Made by a program: the position numbers and the translations under genes. Source: Platerodrilus igneus (lineage: Eukaryota; Arthropoda; Insecta; Coleoptera; Lycidae). Taken from it: 64,000 nucleotides of DNA. The stretch is taken from assembly GCA_036346225.1 (NCBI GenBank), contig JARFIW010001340.1, positions 558,001 to 622,000 on the forward strand, given 5' to 3'. Position 1 is the first letter of the stretch. Every line of letters begins with the position of its first letter. Positions 36,152 to 47,406 of the stretch are shown in pieces. Under the pieces are notes generated by a model, which was not told the DNA's origin, ran no database searches, and worked only from the letters and a program-made list of their open reading frames with translations.

Positions 36152-36425
36152 TGATTAATCATTCACAAACACAGGAAACAATATACTCAGGGTTTTGACG
36201 CTATTGCGTAATGGCTGCTTTAGAATAATATGTGGTAGCCGGCAGGTCAACTGCATCACGAAATTTTTGTTCTGTGCACATGCGCTGATATTTCTATTAG
36301 CACGGTACGTGATAGATAAGCTCTGCTGTACGCGTTTTAAGACCTTTGCGCATGACGTCAGTGCGGATAGAAATCATTGTAAATGCATAGCCGAGAAAAC
36401 TTTTTCTATATAAATTGGGTTTTTT
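36152..36425 (-). promoter_or_regulatory. Probable promoter of the transposon SAM gene
   Basis: On the minus strand a TTTATATAG box (near 36411) lies about 260 bases upstream of the exon 1 ATG, and the sequence TGACGTCA (near 36353-36360), a perfect CRE/ATF site, lies about 50 bases downstream of that box. The region is less AT-rich than its surroundings. Confidence 0.4.
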
Positions 36426-37006
36426 TAGTAAATATTAGAATCCAAAGGATTGAAATAAATTAAATTGATGTTTTAGTCATGTTTTCGTATAATTAATATA
36501 GAACAGGCATGCATATGCGTTTTGTATTGTTCATACACAAAGATAGGTGCCAGAAAGAGAAACGTAATTGTTTCCTCATAATAATTAATTAGGTACACTC
36601 CCTTGATAAATTCTTTTACATCAATGTCTCTACAACTATGGACAGGTTTAAATATTAACACGCAGTTTTAGAAAAATCCAAAAAAACAAAAACAATTCAG
36701 GTACAATAAGAAATATGTTAAAATAATGGAATAACCTGTTTGCTTTACATGCCAATCATATTCATTTGTTATGCTATTGGTCTGTTTATGTCGATGTAGC
36801 AAAGAACTTACTTACTTCAACAGATAATAACCAGCATCACTACAAAATTATTTGCCTAACATAACAAATTCACTTGTGTACTGGGTACAAATCTGTAATA
36901 GTTAATATTACAAACCATGTTAAAAAAATTTGTTAACTCAACAATTTCTTTGTCGCCATAAATAATTTTTCTGCAACAAAAGGATTTTTGTTGCAATAAC
37001 AAATTC

Positions 37007-37019
37007 ATTTTTCTGAGTG
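37007..37019. repeat. Terminal inverted repeat, right
   Basis: ATTTTTCTGAGTG, the reverse complement of the left end, followed by TA. Confidence 0.85.
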
Positions 37020-37021
37020 TA

Positions 37022-38055
37022 TCCTAATAAAAAATGGTAGCACGTTCAGCAATGATTTGGTAATGATTTTTTTAGTAATGATGTTGAAAATTTTTATATT
37101 TCTCGAAAACTTTTTCAAAGTTTTTTCTAAGTAAGGGGAGTATGTTACAGCCCGATTTAGCAATCGTTCTGTACATGGTTTTGTAAATATATTTCATGTT
37201 TAATAACTGTATAAGGGGGAGATGGTGATTATTTATTTATTTAAAAAGGACATATAATTTACAATGAATTTCCAAAGTAGTTTCTATAGACTATACGAAT
37301 AGTTTAAATTAAATTTCAGTTACAATTCATGTTTACAATTTTGTAGGGTTAAGTCTGTTTAGATACTTCAATGCCATTGTGTTTTAAATTTGTGGTTGAA
37401 GTTATTGTGCAATGGATAGAATGGGTAATAATGTAGATAGATTAGCTTTTAACGATCAACAGTAGCGGCTGTGAAATAATTTCATTAAATTCAATTTTCG
37501 TTTATCTGTAAGAAATTATATTCAGTCTTGCTTAAGGAGTATTGAGTTTAGTAATAGTTTTTCGATAGGGTACAAGTTTGTTCCATATTTATATTCAGTA
37601 TACAACAATAGTTATTGTAATTTGAATTCTTCTTAAAATTAACGACGCCTATGTGACAGGTGTGGTTTCCAATTCGAATCGTGTTATCGCTTGTTTTCGA
37701 CAAGTGAAGGCTTTCTTTAATTTTACACCTTAACAGTGCAGCACAAATGGTTTGGAGCTCTTCCTAATTATTATTCAGATTTATTATTTGAAAATTAAGT
37801 CATCCATATTATTTATTACGGGATTATATTAGAGAAGTTCTTAGTGTACAGTAATAATTATTTATTATTGTATTTAATGGGATTGTTCCCGATTTGTAAA
37901 ATAACCAATTTCGTGCTCGAGCAGGAGCATGCTTGTAAGTATGGCGGCACGCCATGTGCATTTCTTAATTTGATTTATTTTAGGTACCCTTTACCTATTT
38001 CAGGTACTTTGCAATTTTTAACGTTTTTGTTCTTGTTAATATTTTAATCTATTTT
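37022..38055 (+). mobile_element. 3' end of the interrupted Gypsy: polypurine tract and LTR start
   Basis: After the transposon, Gypsy 3' untranslated sequence continues to a polypurine tract AAGGGGAGTA (37133-37142). An LTR beginning TGTTACAGCCCG follows at 37143. The LTR end cannot be fixed, because similarity support is lacking and an RTE fragment starts near 38080. Sequence between is AT-rich and has no gene. Confidence 0.6.
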
Positions 38056-38079
38056 TTTTCCACAGATATCTTTATTCCC

Positions 38080-38640
38080 CTACTATTTGTATAACCTTTC
38101 TGTTATTAACTTTGTCTGTCCATGCTATCATCCTCATACTTCTAAAGCACAACATTCCAAAAGGCTGCTACCATTTTTCTGTCTACTTTTCCTACTGCCT
38201 GTATTTCATGGGCATACTGTGCTGTGCTCCACACAAATGCTTTCAACAATTTTCTTCTTGTTTCTATGTTTGTTGTCTTTGATCATAGGCCCCGTTCTTT
38301 CTTGTTAGATACAGTTCGGTCCTCTTCTATTGTTTTACAATTATATTTCCTTACTAGATACTAATACCGCTATATCATCTGCAAATATAAGCATATCAAT
38401 TTTTTGTCTCTGCATAGTAATTCCAAATGTCATCCTGCATTTGACAGTATTCATTGCCTCTTCAATGTACAAGTTAAAAATTAATGGGGATAGGGCACAT
38501 TCCTGTCTCACCCCTTTTCTAATGTTTACTTCTCTACGTTCCTGCTCTAATTCTATTACTGCAGTTTGCTCCTTGTTATAAGCTATGTACTATTCGTCTA
38601 TTGCAATAACTCATTCCAATCTTTTTGAGTATTTCGAACG
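38080..38640 (-). mobile_element. RTE LINE fragment, RT palm and 3' region
   Basis: The complement of this stretch matches two parts of RTE sequence in the window: 38330-38640 matches the RT palm around 51060-51350 (including the region of the FADD box), and 38087-38308 matches the tail copy at 52949-53182. An internal deletion joins them. Confidence 0.75.
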
Positions 38641-39294
38641 AGTAGTTAATTATCCTATATTCAAACAATCGCGGCGAGTAATTGGCGTTGTGTGGGGGTG
38701 CGCCTTCTTTGTAAATTTTTAGGTTTTAGTTATGAGTTGAGTATCCAAAATATGCAAGAGGCCGCTTTTAATATATAGACGAGCATTTTTTTAAATTATG
38801 GACAGCCTTTGACTTCACACATGTGTTGCGAACTGGTTGTCACTTAAATAAGTAAATTTACTTTTTAGTAGCGGAAATACGTTCAGATAAAATCCCACTA
38901 TTTCTAAAGACAAGCTTGTAAAGATTATTTACTATTATTCAAAATATCCAGAAGAACGCTTTTAATATATACATGGCATTTTTGTAAACTGGGGACAGTT
39001 TATGACTGCATACGTACGTGTGTTGCAAAGCTATTGTAACATTTCAATACATTAGATACGTAAGATGGTTCGCAATATTTAACGACAATGTAGGGTGTGG
39101 TGCGGTAGCGTAAGGCGCTCAGGTGGTGCTGATGCGTGACTGTGTTGAGGGTTGTCCAGCCTAGCTTAGATGGGTAAGGTGGTTGCAATATTCAGATGAC
39201 GGTAGCGTTAGGTGCCAAGGTGCGACAGTATTAAGTATTCAAGGTTGCTTAGCCTAGGTTAGATGGCTATGGTAGGTTGCCTAACCTAGGTTAG
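38641..39294. other. Unassigned, with a diverged direct repeat
   Basis: Bases 38745-38865 and 38935-39060 are alignable (GCTTTTAATATATA, GGACAG, TGTGTTGC). A CCTAACCTAGGTTAG inverted repeat lies near 39277-39295. No gene. Confidence 0.5.
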
Positions 39295-39706
39295 CTTAAC
39301 TTTAACAACTTCATCCCTTACTTCATCAATGTCCTCCATAATTTGTACAACCTTATTTCACACTTCTAGCTTCATTTCGTCAATTGTATGATTTGTTTTT
39401 TTTAAACTCTCCCTTAATGTTTCTACTTCTAAACCTAATTTTCCCCCCCAACTTAGCCAAATTTTTCCCAAACTCTGCTCTTAATTCTTGCACATTTTCA
39501 GTAACTTTTTTAGTCATATTTTGCATGCCGGCTTCATTTTTGTTCATTTTCTCATTAAGCGCTAACAAAATCCACATCATTCTAGACTCTTGCGTATTCG
39601 GCTTTTCCTCGCTGTTACTCCTCTCTAACGCTCTCCCTTCAGTCTCAGTCTGTGAATTTTCGAACTCAACCCCTTCCATTCTCAACATATTCCTATCTTC
39701 CTGCAT
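39295..39706 (-). pseudogene. gag: Retrotransposon Gag N-terminal fragment, coiled coil
   Basis: The ATG at 39706 opens an acidic, serine-rich stretch followed by a long predicted coiled coil (asparagine, lysine, glutamate and leucine heptads). A frameshift at a run of C near 39445 moves the coil to another frame, where it continues with ETLRESLKKTNHTIDEMKLEV to about 39295. Similar coiled coils open the Gag of many insect Gypsy elements. There is no capsid or Pol downstream, so it is a 5' fragment. The likely LTR lies upstream (40200-40760). Confidence 0.5.
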
Positions 39707-40199
39707 GCTTTTGTCAATTTTAATTTAAATCTATGAAATAAGCTCTAAAATTCTAATTTCCACCACTTTTTATAATAAAATCTAAGTTTGTAAATTTATT
39801 TTATGGCTAATAATTTTTAATTTCTCAATTCACCTGAATAAGACAAGCGAAATTCACCAAAAATTGTATAATAAACTAAATAAAATTTTTATCAATTACA
39901 ATTTACAAATCTACAGTCTTTTTAATATCACTTATCTTTTATAGAAATTTTTAATCAAAATTAAAATAAATGTTCCTATCGAATTTGCTCACGAAGATTA
40001 TGAATTTTTGTTGACCTTATACACACTGTATTTTAATCAGATACAAATTTTAAGCTCACTTCCAAATACACATATTATGTAAAATTACAAATGCTACGTG
40101 CTATGAATTGAATAAATAGTTCTGACCTTATAGTTCTCCTGAACTTTTCTTGCTAGAATTTTCTGGCCCAAAGTCCCACTTTTCTGGAGCTCCCAACAA

Positions 40200-40760
40200 T
40201 TCGACTTAGAGTTGTTTATTCAGTAGCTTAGAGTAATAATCAGGTGTTATTTAGCGATTTCAGTTATAGATTTAATTATTTCCCAGTTTTTTAATGTGTT
40301 AACCAATAACTTAATGTGTTGACCAATGACTTAGTATGTTAACCAATAACTTCGTGTATTGTTCAGTAACTTAGTGCCATAAATTAATAAAATTGCAAAA
40401 ATTTCTATTTATAGTAACTATTTCTAGACTTACGTTTATATCAACGGCAAAATTATATATAAATTTGTTACCACACGCACTCTACTGTTTGTGTCACTTT
40501 ACGTTGAAATTATATTAAGTTTAACTTTTGCTAAATTTTGTATTCACGTAATAATCTTCTTTCAAAATAGCACAATCGGCGCGTGGATTATAAAATGATC
40601 CTTCTTTATCTGCTTTATTAGTTTTATAGAATTAAGTTTCTTTTTGAATGTTTCACGCGTTCTCATTGATTGGCGGAACGCTATCAGTTGTTGCTACGTG
40701 TAAAAAGCGTTTAAATTACAGTTGTATCTGAGAGGTGTTGGATTTTGGATGATCTAATAT
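40200..40760 (-). repeat. Probable LTR upstream of the gag fragment
   Basis: The minus strand reads TGGGAGCTCCAGAAAAG near 40192-40176, placed like a primer binding site, with AT-rich LTR-like sequence above it. A TATA-like TTTATAAT lies near 40592. About four copies of a 21-base unit (TTAACCAATAACTTAATGTG type) occupy 40292-40380. The upper end is not defined. Confidence 0.4.
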
Positions 40761-40801
40761 CGGAACTTTCTAGAGGGATTTGATTAACAAATGGTATAAA
40801 T

Positions 40802-40860
40802 ATGTACGTTCTAAATTGCACGTATATAGCATTTTATGTACGTTCTATATTGCACGTATT
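40802..40860. repeat. Short tandem repeat, unit about 34 bases
   Basis: ATGTACGTTCTAAATTGCACGTAT at 40802 recurs with one change at 40836. Confidence 0.8.
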
Positions 40861-42606
40861 GTGATGATTAACCGTCGCCCAAATGTCCATACTATTTCAA
40901 ATATGCTTGATTTTTAAATGTTTGACTATCACAAACTGGTATAAATTACAGGAATTTATTTATTTTTTTATGCAAATATGCTTAGATTCAAGAAATTTTA
41001 TTTTACGGGTTATTATTTTAAAGTTTTGTAAAAATTGGGGTTTATTTTGCGGTTTGTATTGTTATTCCTCGCTTGGGTTTATTAATTTTCAGTTTAGAGT
41101 GCGTCGGGTTATTTGTTATTTTTAGCTTGAGTCGTTTTAGGTTATTTAAAGAATTGAGCTTGTCTTTGTACTTAGTTATACGGTGCTGTAATTGATTTAT
41201 GAGATTTTTGCTCGGTGATATCTGGTTGCTTGCTGTAGCCTTGATTACGTCTATTTTTACTTCGCTGATGTTAATTTTATTGTAGGTTTGATTTCTAAAA
41301 GTTTCGATGTGACTGAGTAATTTCTCGTGGTAATTTATCTTAATTTTTGTTTGTGCCAGTTAAGACTTTTTTTACACGTATCTCTTACCGTGATTGTCTA
41401 AAATTTATAAACTGCTTTCTTTGTAATTATATTGTCCGGTCACCTTGAGTCTTAAATGTAAAGTTGTAATTTTCCGTCAATTGCTTTGTTTAATGTTGCA
41501 TAAAATTCTCCTTTTATAATTAACACAATGAATTGTTTTAATTACAATGTTTTTAGTCTACAGTAAGATTGTTGCTTTTCAGTTAATTGCGTTGTATCAA
41601 CGTCTCATTTGTACTTTAATTACAAGGTTTTTTAATCTACTGGAAGTGTAATTCTAATTTTTGGAAATGGTCTTAAGTAAATCGTGTAGTGCTTTTATAT
41701 AACTGAATATCTTCGTAATGAACATATGCAATTATACTTTATTTAATCTTATTCAGTCTAATACTTTAAATAGATTGCGTCTTTTACTTCGTTAATAAAA
41801 TGTCAATTCCGATAATGTTTATACTTAGATATCTCTGCACTGAAAAATCTATTTATAACCTTTTATAAATCGCAATGCGTTTTTTGAATGAATAGCTTTT
41901 GTACAGTTTATGATGAACGTTTTTAACTATAATTAAATATATATATGTAGCTTTGTATTCGTTGCGTTGAAGATCGAGTTTGTGTTCGATGATGAGACTC
42001 GCGTTTGGATTTGCTTTTTGTTAATTCTATTAATAATTGTAAAATGTTTCTATAATTTATAGGAATGCGGTGAGGTTGCGTTTGAATAATGCGTTTCTTA
42101 TATTTAGTTGCGTTATGTACAAAGATTTCGGTATTAAATTGTAAATTAATTATGTTTTATTTTTGGTATTTTGGTGCGTTGGTTAATTTTCGTATTGGTA
42201 ATTTAAATTCGTTTTTTGTTTTATTTCTATAATTCTTGCACCAGTTAATTTCGTAACATTAAATAGCATAAAATAATAGTAATAATAGTCAATATTTGTA
42301 CATACATAAATAATAAAAATTTCTAATACTAGCAATATCAAATATTTGTAAAAAAAAATTCAATTGATTTAAAGAAATAAACTTACACTAATTGCGTTGT
42401 TGATTTCATTGATTCTGTCGATTTTTGTATATCCTCCACGTCGGTTTTGGATTCGATCTATTCTTGTATTTTCTGCAAGTTTCTGTTTGGTTTGTTGGAT
42501 TTGAACGATTCTTGTTTCGCCTCCAACTTCTGTTTGGGTTTTACCAAATTTGGAATTGAAATTACAGACCACCAGTTCTTCGAATTTGGGTTTCTTAGTG
42601 ATCTTT

Positions 42607-42626
42607 TGACATCCGTACGCTGCGCC
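42607..42626 (-). other. Primer binding site
   Basis: Directly after the LTR end TTAACT the minus strand reads GGCGCAGCGTACGG. With the last T of the LTR it gives TGGCGCAG, typical of tRNA-Ser-type primer sites in 17.6-like elements. Confidence 0.6.
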
Positions 42627-43161
42627 AGTTAAGGTTTGGGTCTTGGGAACTGCCTTTTTAAAAACCAGTTCCAAAACTTATTAACAAATTTATTTTAAAC
42701 AAACATTAATTATGCAATTTTACAAAACTTGATTTAATTTACTCTAAGTTCGAAAATAACTATTAAATGTACTATTGTGAGTAATGTAAGCAACTGCAAT
42801 GTTAAAGTTGAATACCTTGACTGACTGCTGGGTCCTTGAGCTCCCAGGCTTTTTATAATGTCCCTACCCTCACATGGCTGTGGGAACTTGCAGATCTAGT
42901 CTGCTTATTTCTTAATACTATTCATAAATACAATGTTGTAATCTTAATTTCTAAGTAATCACGGTATCTTGACTGTCTGTGACCTGACATCTGCAGTGTC
43001 ACTATCGTCTACGATACAAAATATTGCATCCGTTCTCTTGAACTGTTAATAAACTTTATAAATTGTTCTTTTATTACAATGTTGCACTTCACTTAGCGTA
43101 TTCTTAACACTCTTAATTATTCTATTTTATAATACAAGTCTCAATTGGGGTATACATAACT
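42627..43161 (-). repeat. Errantivirus 5' LTR, second copy
   Basis: Ends AGTTATG and TTAACT, 535 bases, homologous to 9490-9999. It is bordered outside by CGCG (43162-43165), the same bases as beside the other LTR. Confidence 0.85.
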
Positions 43162-43838
43162 CGCGTCCATTTGTAACGTCTAATTATATTTCTGAATTCC
43201 TCTCTTTATTATAGATCTATACAAACATCTTTCATTTCACTCTCGCTAATAGCTTCATAACCACCCTTGTTCCTCTGTTTGTTAAGAAGTCTATTTGCTA
43301 TTCGACTTTTGCGTCTCCCTTTTTGATGTGCTGTAACAAAGTCCGTCCTTGTTTGTGATATCGATCCGTGTCTGCCTTTAACGTTTATTCACATTCGTAG
43401 AAATTGTTGATTTGCTTTCCTATCCCTAACAAGCTCGTGTTATTAATGCTATCTTACGTTAAACGGTATTGAAATGTTTCTATATTATTAACAGATGCCC
43501 TAAAATTATCGATCCTACGCTAAAGCAAATTTTAAACGCTTTTACACCATTGTACACTGTTTTATAATAATTAAAGCGGCATTTTTATCCTGTACACTAA
43601 CTAATTGCTCTTGTTGATAGATGTTTAACCTATATCGTCGTACTCTATAAGTATTATGATAGTTGATTACAAATAAATGCAAAGCTGAAACTAAAATCAT
43701 ATTACCTCTAAATTCCTACCTTAAGTTGAATAATCGTTGCCTTAAACATCTGAAACACCTAATTAAAATTTTAATAAACAGTATCTACACACGCTAGCTT
43801 AACCTATGACCTATTTATCTATTTTTAACCTCTAAATT

Positions 43839-43874
<36 letters not shown>

Positions 43875-44704
43875 TTTGTAATTTATTACGTTATTCCGCA
43901 TGTGAAAATACAAATAACAAATTTGAAACTCCTTTCAAATTCATTATTTGAAAAATTAATAATTCCACAGTAATAATTCAAGAAGCTAAAATCTTTTAGC
44001 ATGTGTTATAATATAAGCATTCCGTGTGTAAGATAGCATTCAAAAGGTCATAACAGTGGAATTTAAGTATAGGAATATTTTCCAAAAGCATTTAGAACGT
44101 GTAGAGGTATAAGCGAACATCTAAATTTCATATCATAAACATATGTAACCGTTGTATGTAGCAAGAGCAAATAATAGAGATGGATATTTATTCAAAAGCT
44201 TTTTTAAGATTTAAAACCGTTTAGTTTACAAGCAAAGTGGCAGTTGTATTATATTTACAAGAAGTTCTACAACATGTTTTGAAGAAACTTTCCTAGTAAA
44301 CGAAAGTAACCGTCCTAATTTTCCCGGTATACTTTAAAGAACATTGAACAAACAATAGCAAATTCTAGGTAGTATTAGTTATCGCTGTCAATTAAATAAA
44401 TTTATAGGTGGAATGAGTAGATAACTTTTGTCAGTTACAAATTCAACTTTCCAACAAGAAAACAAAGAGGAAGTACTAGATAAAATAAGTACAAGTGAGA
44501 TAGGTGTAGATTGAACGCTTAACGTTCGTTGTCAACGGGGAAGGCAGATTAAGCAAAGAATAGTTACTTTAGCGTGTATGTTGGAATAAAATGAGGATAA
44601 CACGTGTTAGGAATATAAGGTTGGAGTGAGTACAAAGTAAGAAAGAGGTAATTTTGGGGCGTAGGTTGGAGAGAGATACATACTACACTTGTTGTATTAG
44701 GGAG
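43162..44704. other. Unassigned region
   Basis: No recognisable gene. On the minus strand 43190-43400 holds a basic open stretch without a known motif. A (TA)14 microsatellite occupies 43844-43871. Confidence 0.3.
43844..43871. repeat. (TA)n microsatellite
   Basis: An uninterrupted TA run. Confidence 0.95.
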
Positions 44705-45237
44705 TGTTAAATGTTAACCTTGTCAGCTGGGGCTTAAATATACACAATGTGATTGCTGAGAGATGTTTTGAATACGAGGAAACAAGTCGAGTAAGAGTGT
44801 GGGTTAGGAGCGTTAGTTGGATTTTCAAGAAAATGTTTTGAAAAATCGTGGCAGTTATAGAAATTACAAGGAATTTTGAATGTAGCTTAGAATATTACTG
44901 GAAAACGGTGGCCGTTGGAGTTGTTTGAGTAGTGGAATTTTAAGAATTGTGGACGGTTGCAAGTTTTACGTGGAAGTGAATGTTTGTATTGATGAAAGTT
45001 GCAGGAATTGACAGGCTTTTGTGGGGTGAGAAACAAGATATAAACCCCAACAGATTGTTGTGAAGCTCTCTTAGATCTTCTGAGTATCCGAGTTCGAATA
45101 GCTAAAAGCTTTCACTTAGTCTACAACCAGCTGATGGCTACAAGTATAAAATACGTTAACGAGTATAATAAAAGTGTACTTCACGTAACTAAAGATTGTT
45201 TTAATTTTAATTTGCACTAAGTGTGCAAAATATAACA
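44705..45237 (+). repeat. LTR-like block
   Basis: Starts TGTTAAATG and ends ATATAACA, so its ends are inverted (TGTTA/TAACA). A purine run TTAGGGAG precedes it. It has GATATAAACC as a promoter-like box near 45037 and AATAAAA near 45167, about 130 bases apart, as in an LTR. No target duplication and no partner LTR are visible, so it may be a 3' LTR of a lost element. Confidence 0.4.
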
Positions 45238-47391
45238 CCCAAGAACCTTTTTAAATTAATCCAAATTTCAAATAATATTTTTGGCCAATCACAAATAATT
45301 CTATCTCAAATATAACCTATCACTGACCATGAATTAATACAGTTATCCAATCCTAGTTCGACTTTGGGGTGACAATTGACACTTTAAATTAACATAACCT
45401 ATCAACTGAAATCTAACATTCAGTGAAATGTAAAAGATTTTAAATTTAGGCGCCAAAGGGAAATGCTAATTTGTTCTAGAAAGTTCAAAACCGGAAATAC
45501 GTAATAAAATGTTATTTTTTGTGATATCTATAAAAATATTAACAGGAAGTAGTTCAGAATATTGCAGAATAACTTAAATTTAATTATAGGGCAGTTTCAA
45601 TTAGCAATTGCAATAATAAAAATGGATTTAACCATTAATCTAAAAACACGTGTAGGGATGATTCACAATTGTGCAATATGTAAGGTTTTTAATTGGCTAG
45701 TACAATCACGTGATCAAAGGTATATAAATAGGGGAAGTGAAGAAATTAACACACACGACACACAAAGACAAAAGATATGAAAGAAGGCACGAAATAAAAT
45801 AAAAAAGCAACTAACCCGTAGTTAGGGCAAGTTACGTTGCAATGGCGCGTAACTATCGTGGTTATTTGACCGCGTAAATTAAAGTACTGTATAGGTAACA
45901 AACATAAGAAGTGAATACGTTTATTACGGGACGATTAGTGGATTTAAATAATGGATAAAGGACAGTATAATTAGACGACGAAATGATTAAGTTGTAGGGC
46001 GGTTAATGGTTGGAGACGCCGGCTTGTTAACGGCATAGAAGATGATAACTAACCACACTTATATGGTTTATTTTTGATTGATTGGTGGTAGTTTGGATTT
46101 TGGAAGTTCGACTCCAAACCATAAGTTGTTATAGAAGTAGCGAGATATCCAGAGTTCCAAGCACGAAAGTTATCAATAACCGTGTTAACAGTTTCAACCC
46201 TGGTGTGGGTATTGCATACCCAACACAGGTATTGAATGTGCTTTTACATGAATATGTTAAGTTGCTAGATTAAGATTGAAATTCTTGGACTTTATTAACG
46301 TTACTACTTATTATTATGAATTGTGTATAGAATATCAAGAGTTATTGGCTAGGTTTCAATTGGAAGCCAATTTGTTTAAATGTAGAATTTGCAATGCTTA
46401 GTATAATATAACTACCCGACTTAAGGGAACTTTAGTTAAATAAAAGATACTGATTTTATTGCATTCAAGTATGTCAGTATAGTAAATGTATATAGTTATA
46501 TCACCACATTAAAGGTTATTAAGTTCATTACTTGATAATTTTGAAATCAATAATTAAAAGGGGTTTGTTGAAATACATTTAGGTACAGATACTTTGTAAA
46601 CTTTTGGGTAAGTTAACTCACCAGTATCGGTTTCAGAATTCTAAGCTTATCCACCCTGGGACATGTCCATGTATTCTCCGCTGTAGAGTAGCCGAGGCGT
46701 TTGAAGAAAGAGTAAAGACTATTGGAATAGGTAAGTGGACCCTTATATTGCAATTTTGAACCATAAAAAGTGATATAGAGTTTGCATTTGATTATATATG
46801 TATTAGGTAACTCGGTCCTTGTTTCGTTGACTGCTAGATAGGTCAGAGAAGGAGGGTGAAGTGTTACAAAAAGCATGCAAATGGAGATGGAATAGATATC
46901 AGTGGTTGGTCAATTTGGTTGTGTATTGTTACGATAGAAATTTTCACTACGACATTCGCATATTAGCAGTGTATTAAATAGTTAATTCTTTTTGTATTAA
47001 ATTGTATATACTTCAATATTGATAGCGTACCGCGTTATCAGGTACCGGTTTGCAAACCAGCTTTAGTGGTATCGTCTTCTCATGATATTTAATTCGAATC
47101 GTACACTTTTAATATACGTGTTGGGTTCGTATCTATGCCCGCCTTCGTTGAAGGGATTTTAGCGAATTAATTTGAAAGAAAATTATTCTGAGGTGATTTA
47201 CTATAATTTTCCTTATTACCTTATTGGGATTACGACGACTCATCTGAAGTTGAGTCCTCGACTGCTATCTGGTAACCACCTGTTATCCATTTTGTTTGTA
47301 TTGTGCATTGAACCCGATTGTGGATCGGTAAGTCGCGATTTTACTGACAGAAATTATGGGATTATATTTTAGGGTTCTACGTTCTACTATT
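45238..47391. other. Unassigned region
   Basis: No recognisable gene. TATATAAATAGGGG near 45720 is a good TATA-type promoter core, but nothing coding follows. A frame at 46876-46613 (minus, 87 codons) looks protein-like in composition but has no motif I know. TGTGGGTATTGCATACCCAACA near 46203 is an inverted repeat. Confidence 0.3.
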
Positions 47392-47406
47392 CTAGGTTCA
47401 AGTACC

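Larger units (their letters stand above)
26141..37019 (-). mobile_element. Two-gene DDE DNA transposon, CACTA/EnSpm-like ends, 10.9 kb
   Basis: The ends are inverted: CACTCAGAAAAAT at 26141, and the same sequence in reverse complement ending at 37019. Both are bordered by TA (26139-26140 and 37020-37021). Subterminal sequence at both ends is rich in short TTGTTG/CAACAA repeats. It holds two minus-strand genes: a transposase (27825-30296) and a spliced SAM-domain gene (30302-36151). The superfamily call is tentative. CACT termini suggest CMC (CACTA/EnSpm), while a TA border is also seen in other groups. It is inserted in a Gypsy element between integrase and polypurine tract. Confidence 0.8.
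40880..43161 (-). mobile_element. Second errantivirus copy: 5' LTR and leader only
   Basis: The leader (about 40880-42606) matches the leader of the first copy, including one unit of its 88-base repeat near 41029. The LTR (42627-43161) matches the LTR at 9490. Gag and everything downstream are missing. A long leader frame (42674-42369) encodes a basic stretch in which the pattern TRI or TKI followed by four to six residues repeats. It reads into GTGTAAGTTT near 42387, which would make a good splice donor. Env of errantiviruses is made from a spliced RNA. Confidence 0.8.

Noticed and set aside
26139..37021. Tc1/mariner element on the basis of TA borders
   Set aside because: The transposase has no mariner-type DDE layout, is much longer, and the element has a second spliced gene.
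38087..38581. Plus-strand open frames with hydrophobic, cysteine-rich proteins
   Set aside because: They are antisense shadows of an RTE fragment; the same antisense proteins appear opposite 51056-51457 and 52949-53182.
43166..43400. BEL Gag continuing next to the second errantivirus LTR, which would place the far end of the errantivirus at 43 kb
   Set aside because: A reading across the CGCG can be forced in frame, but the BEL Gag start is found at 17823, much closer, and the two errantivirus LTRs are too diverged to belong to one insertion.
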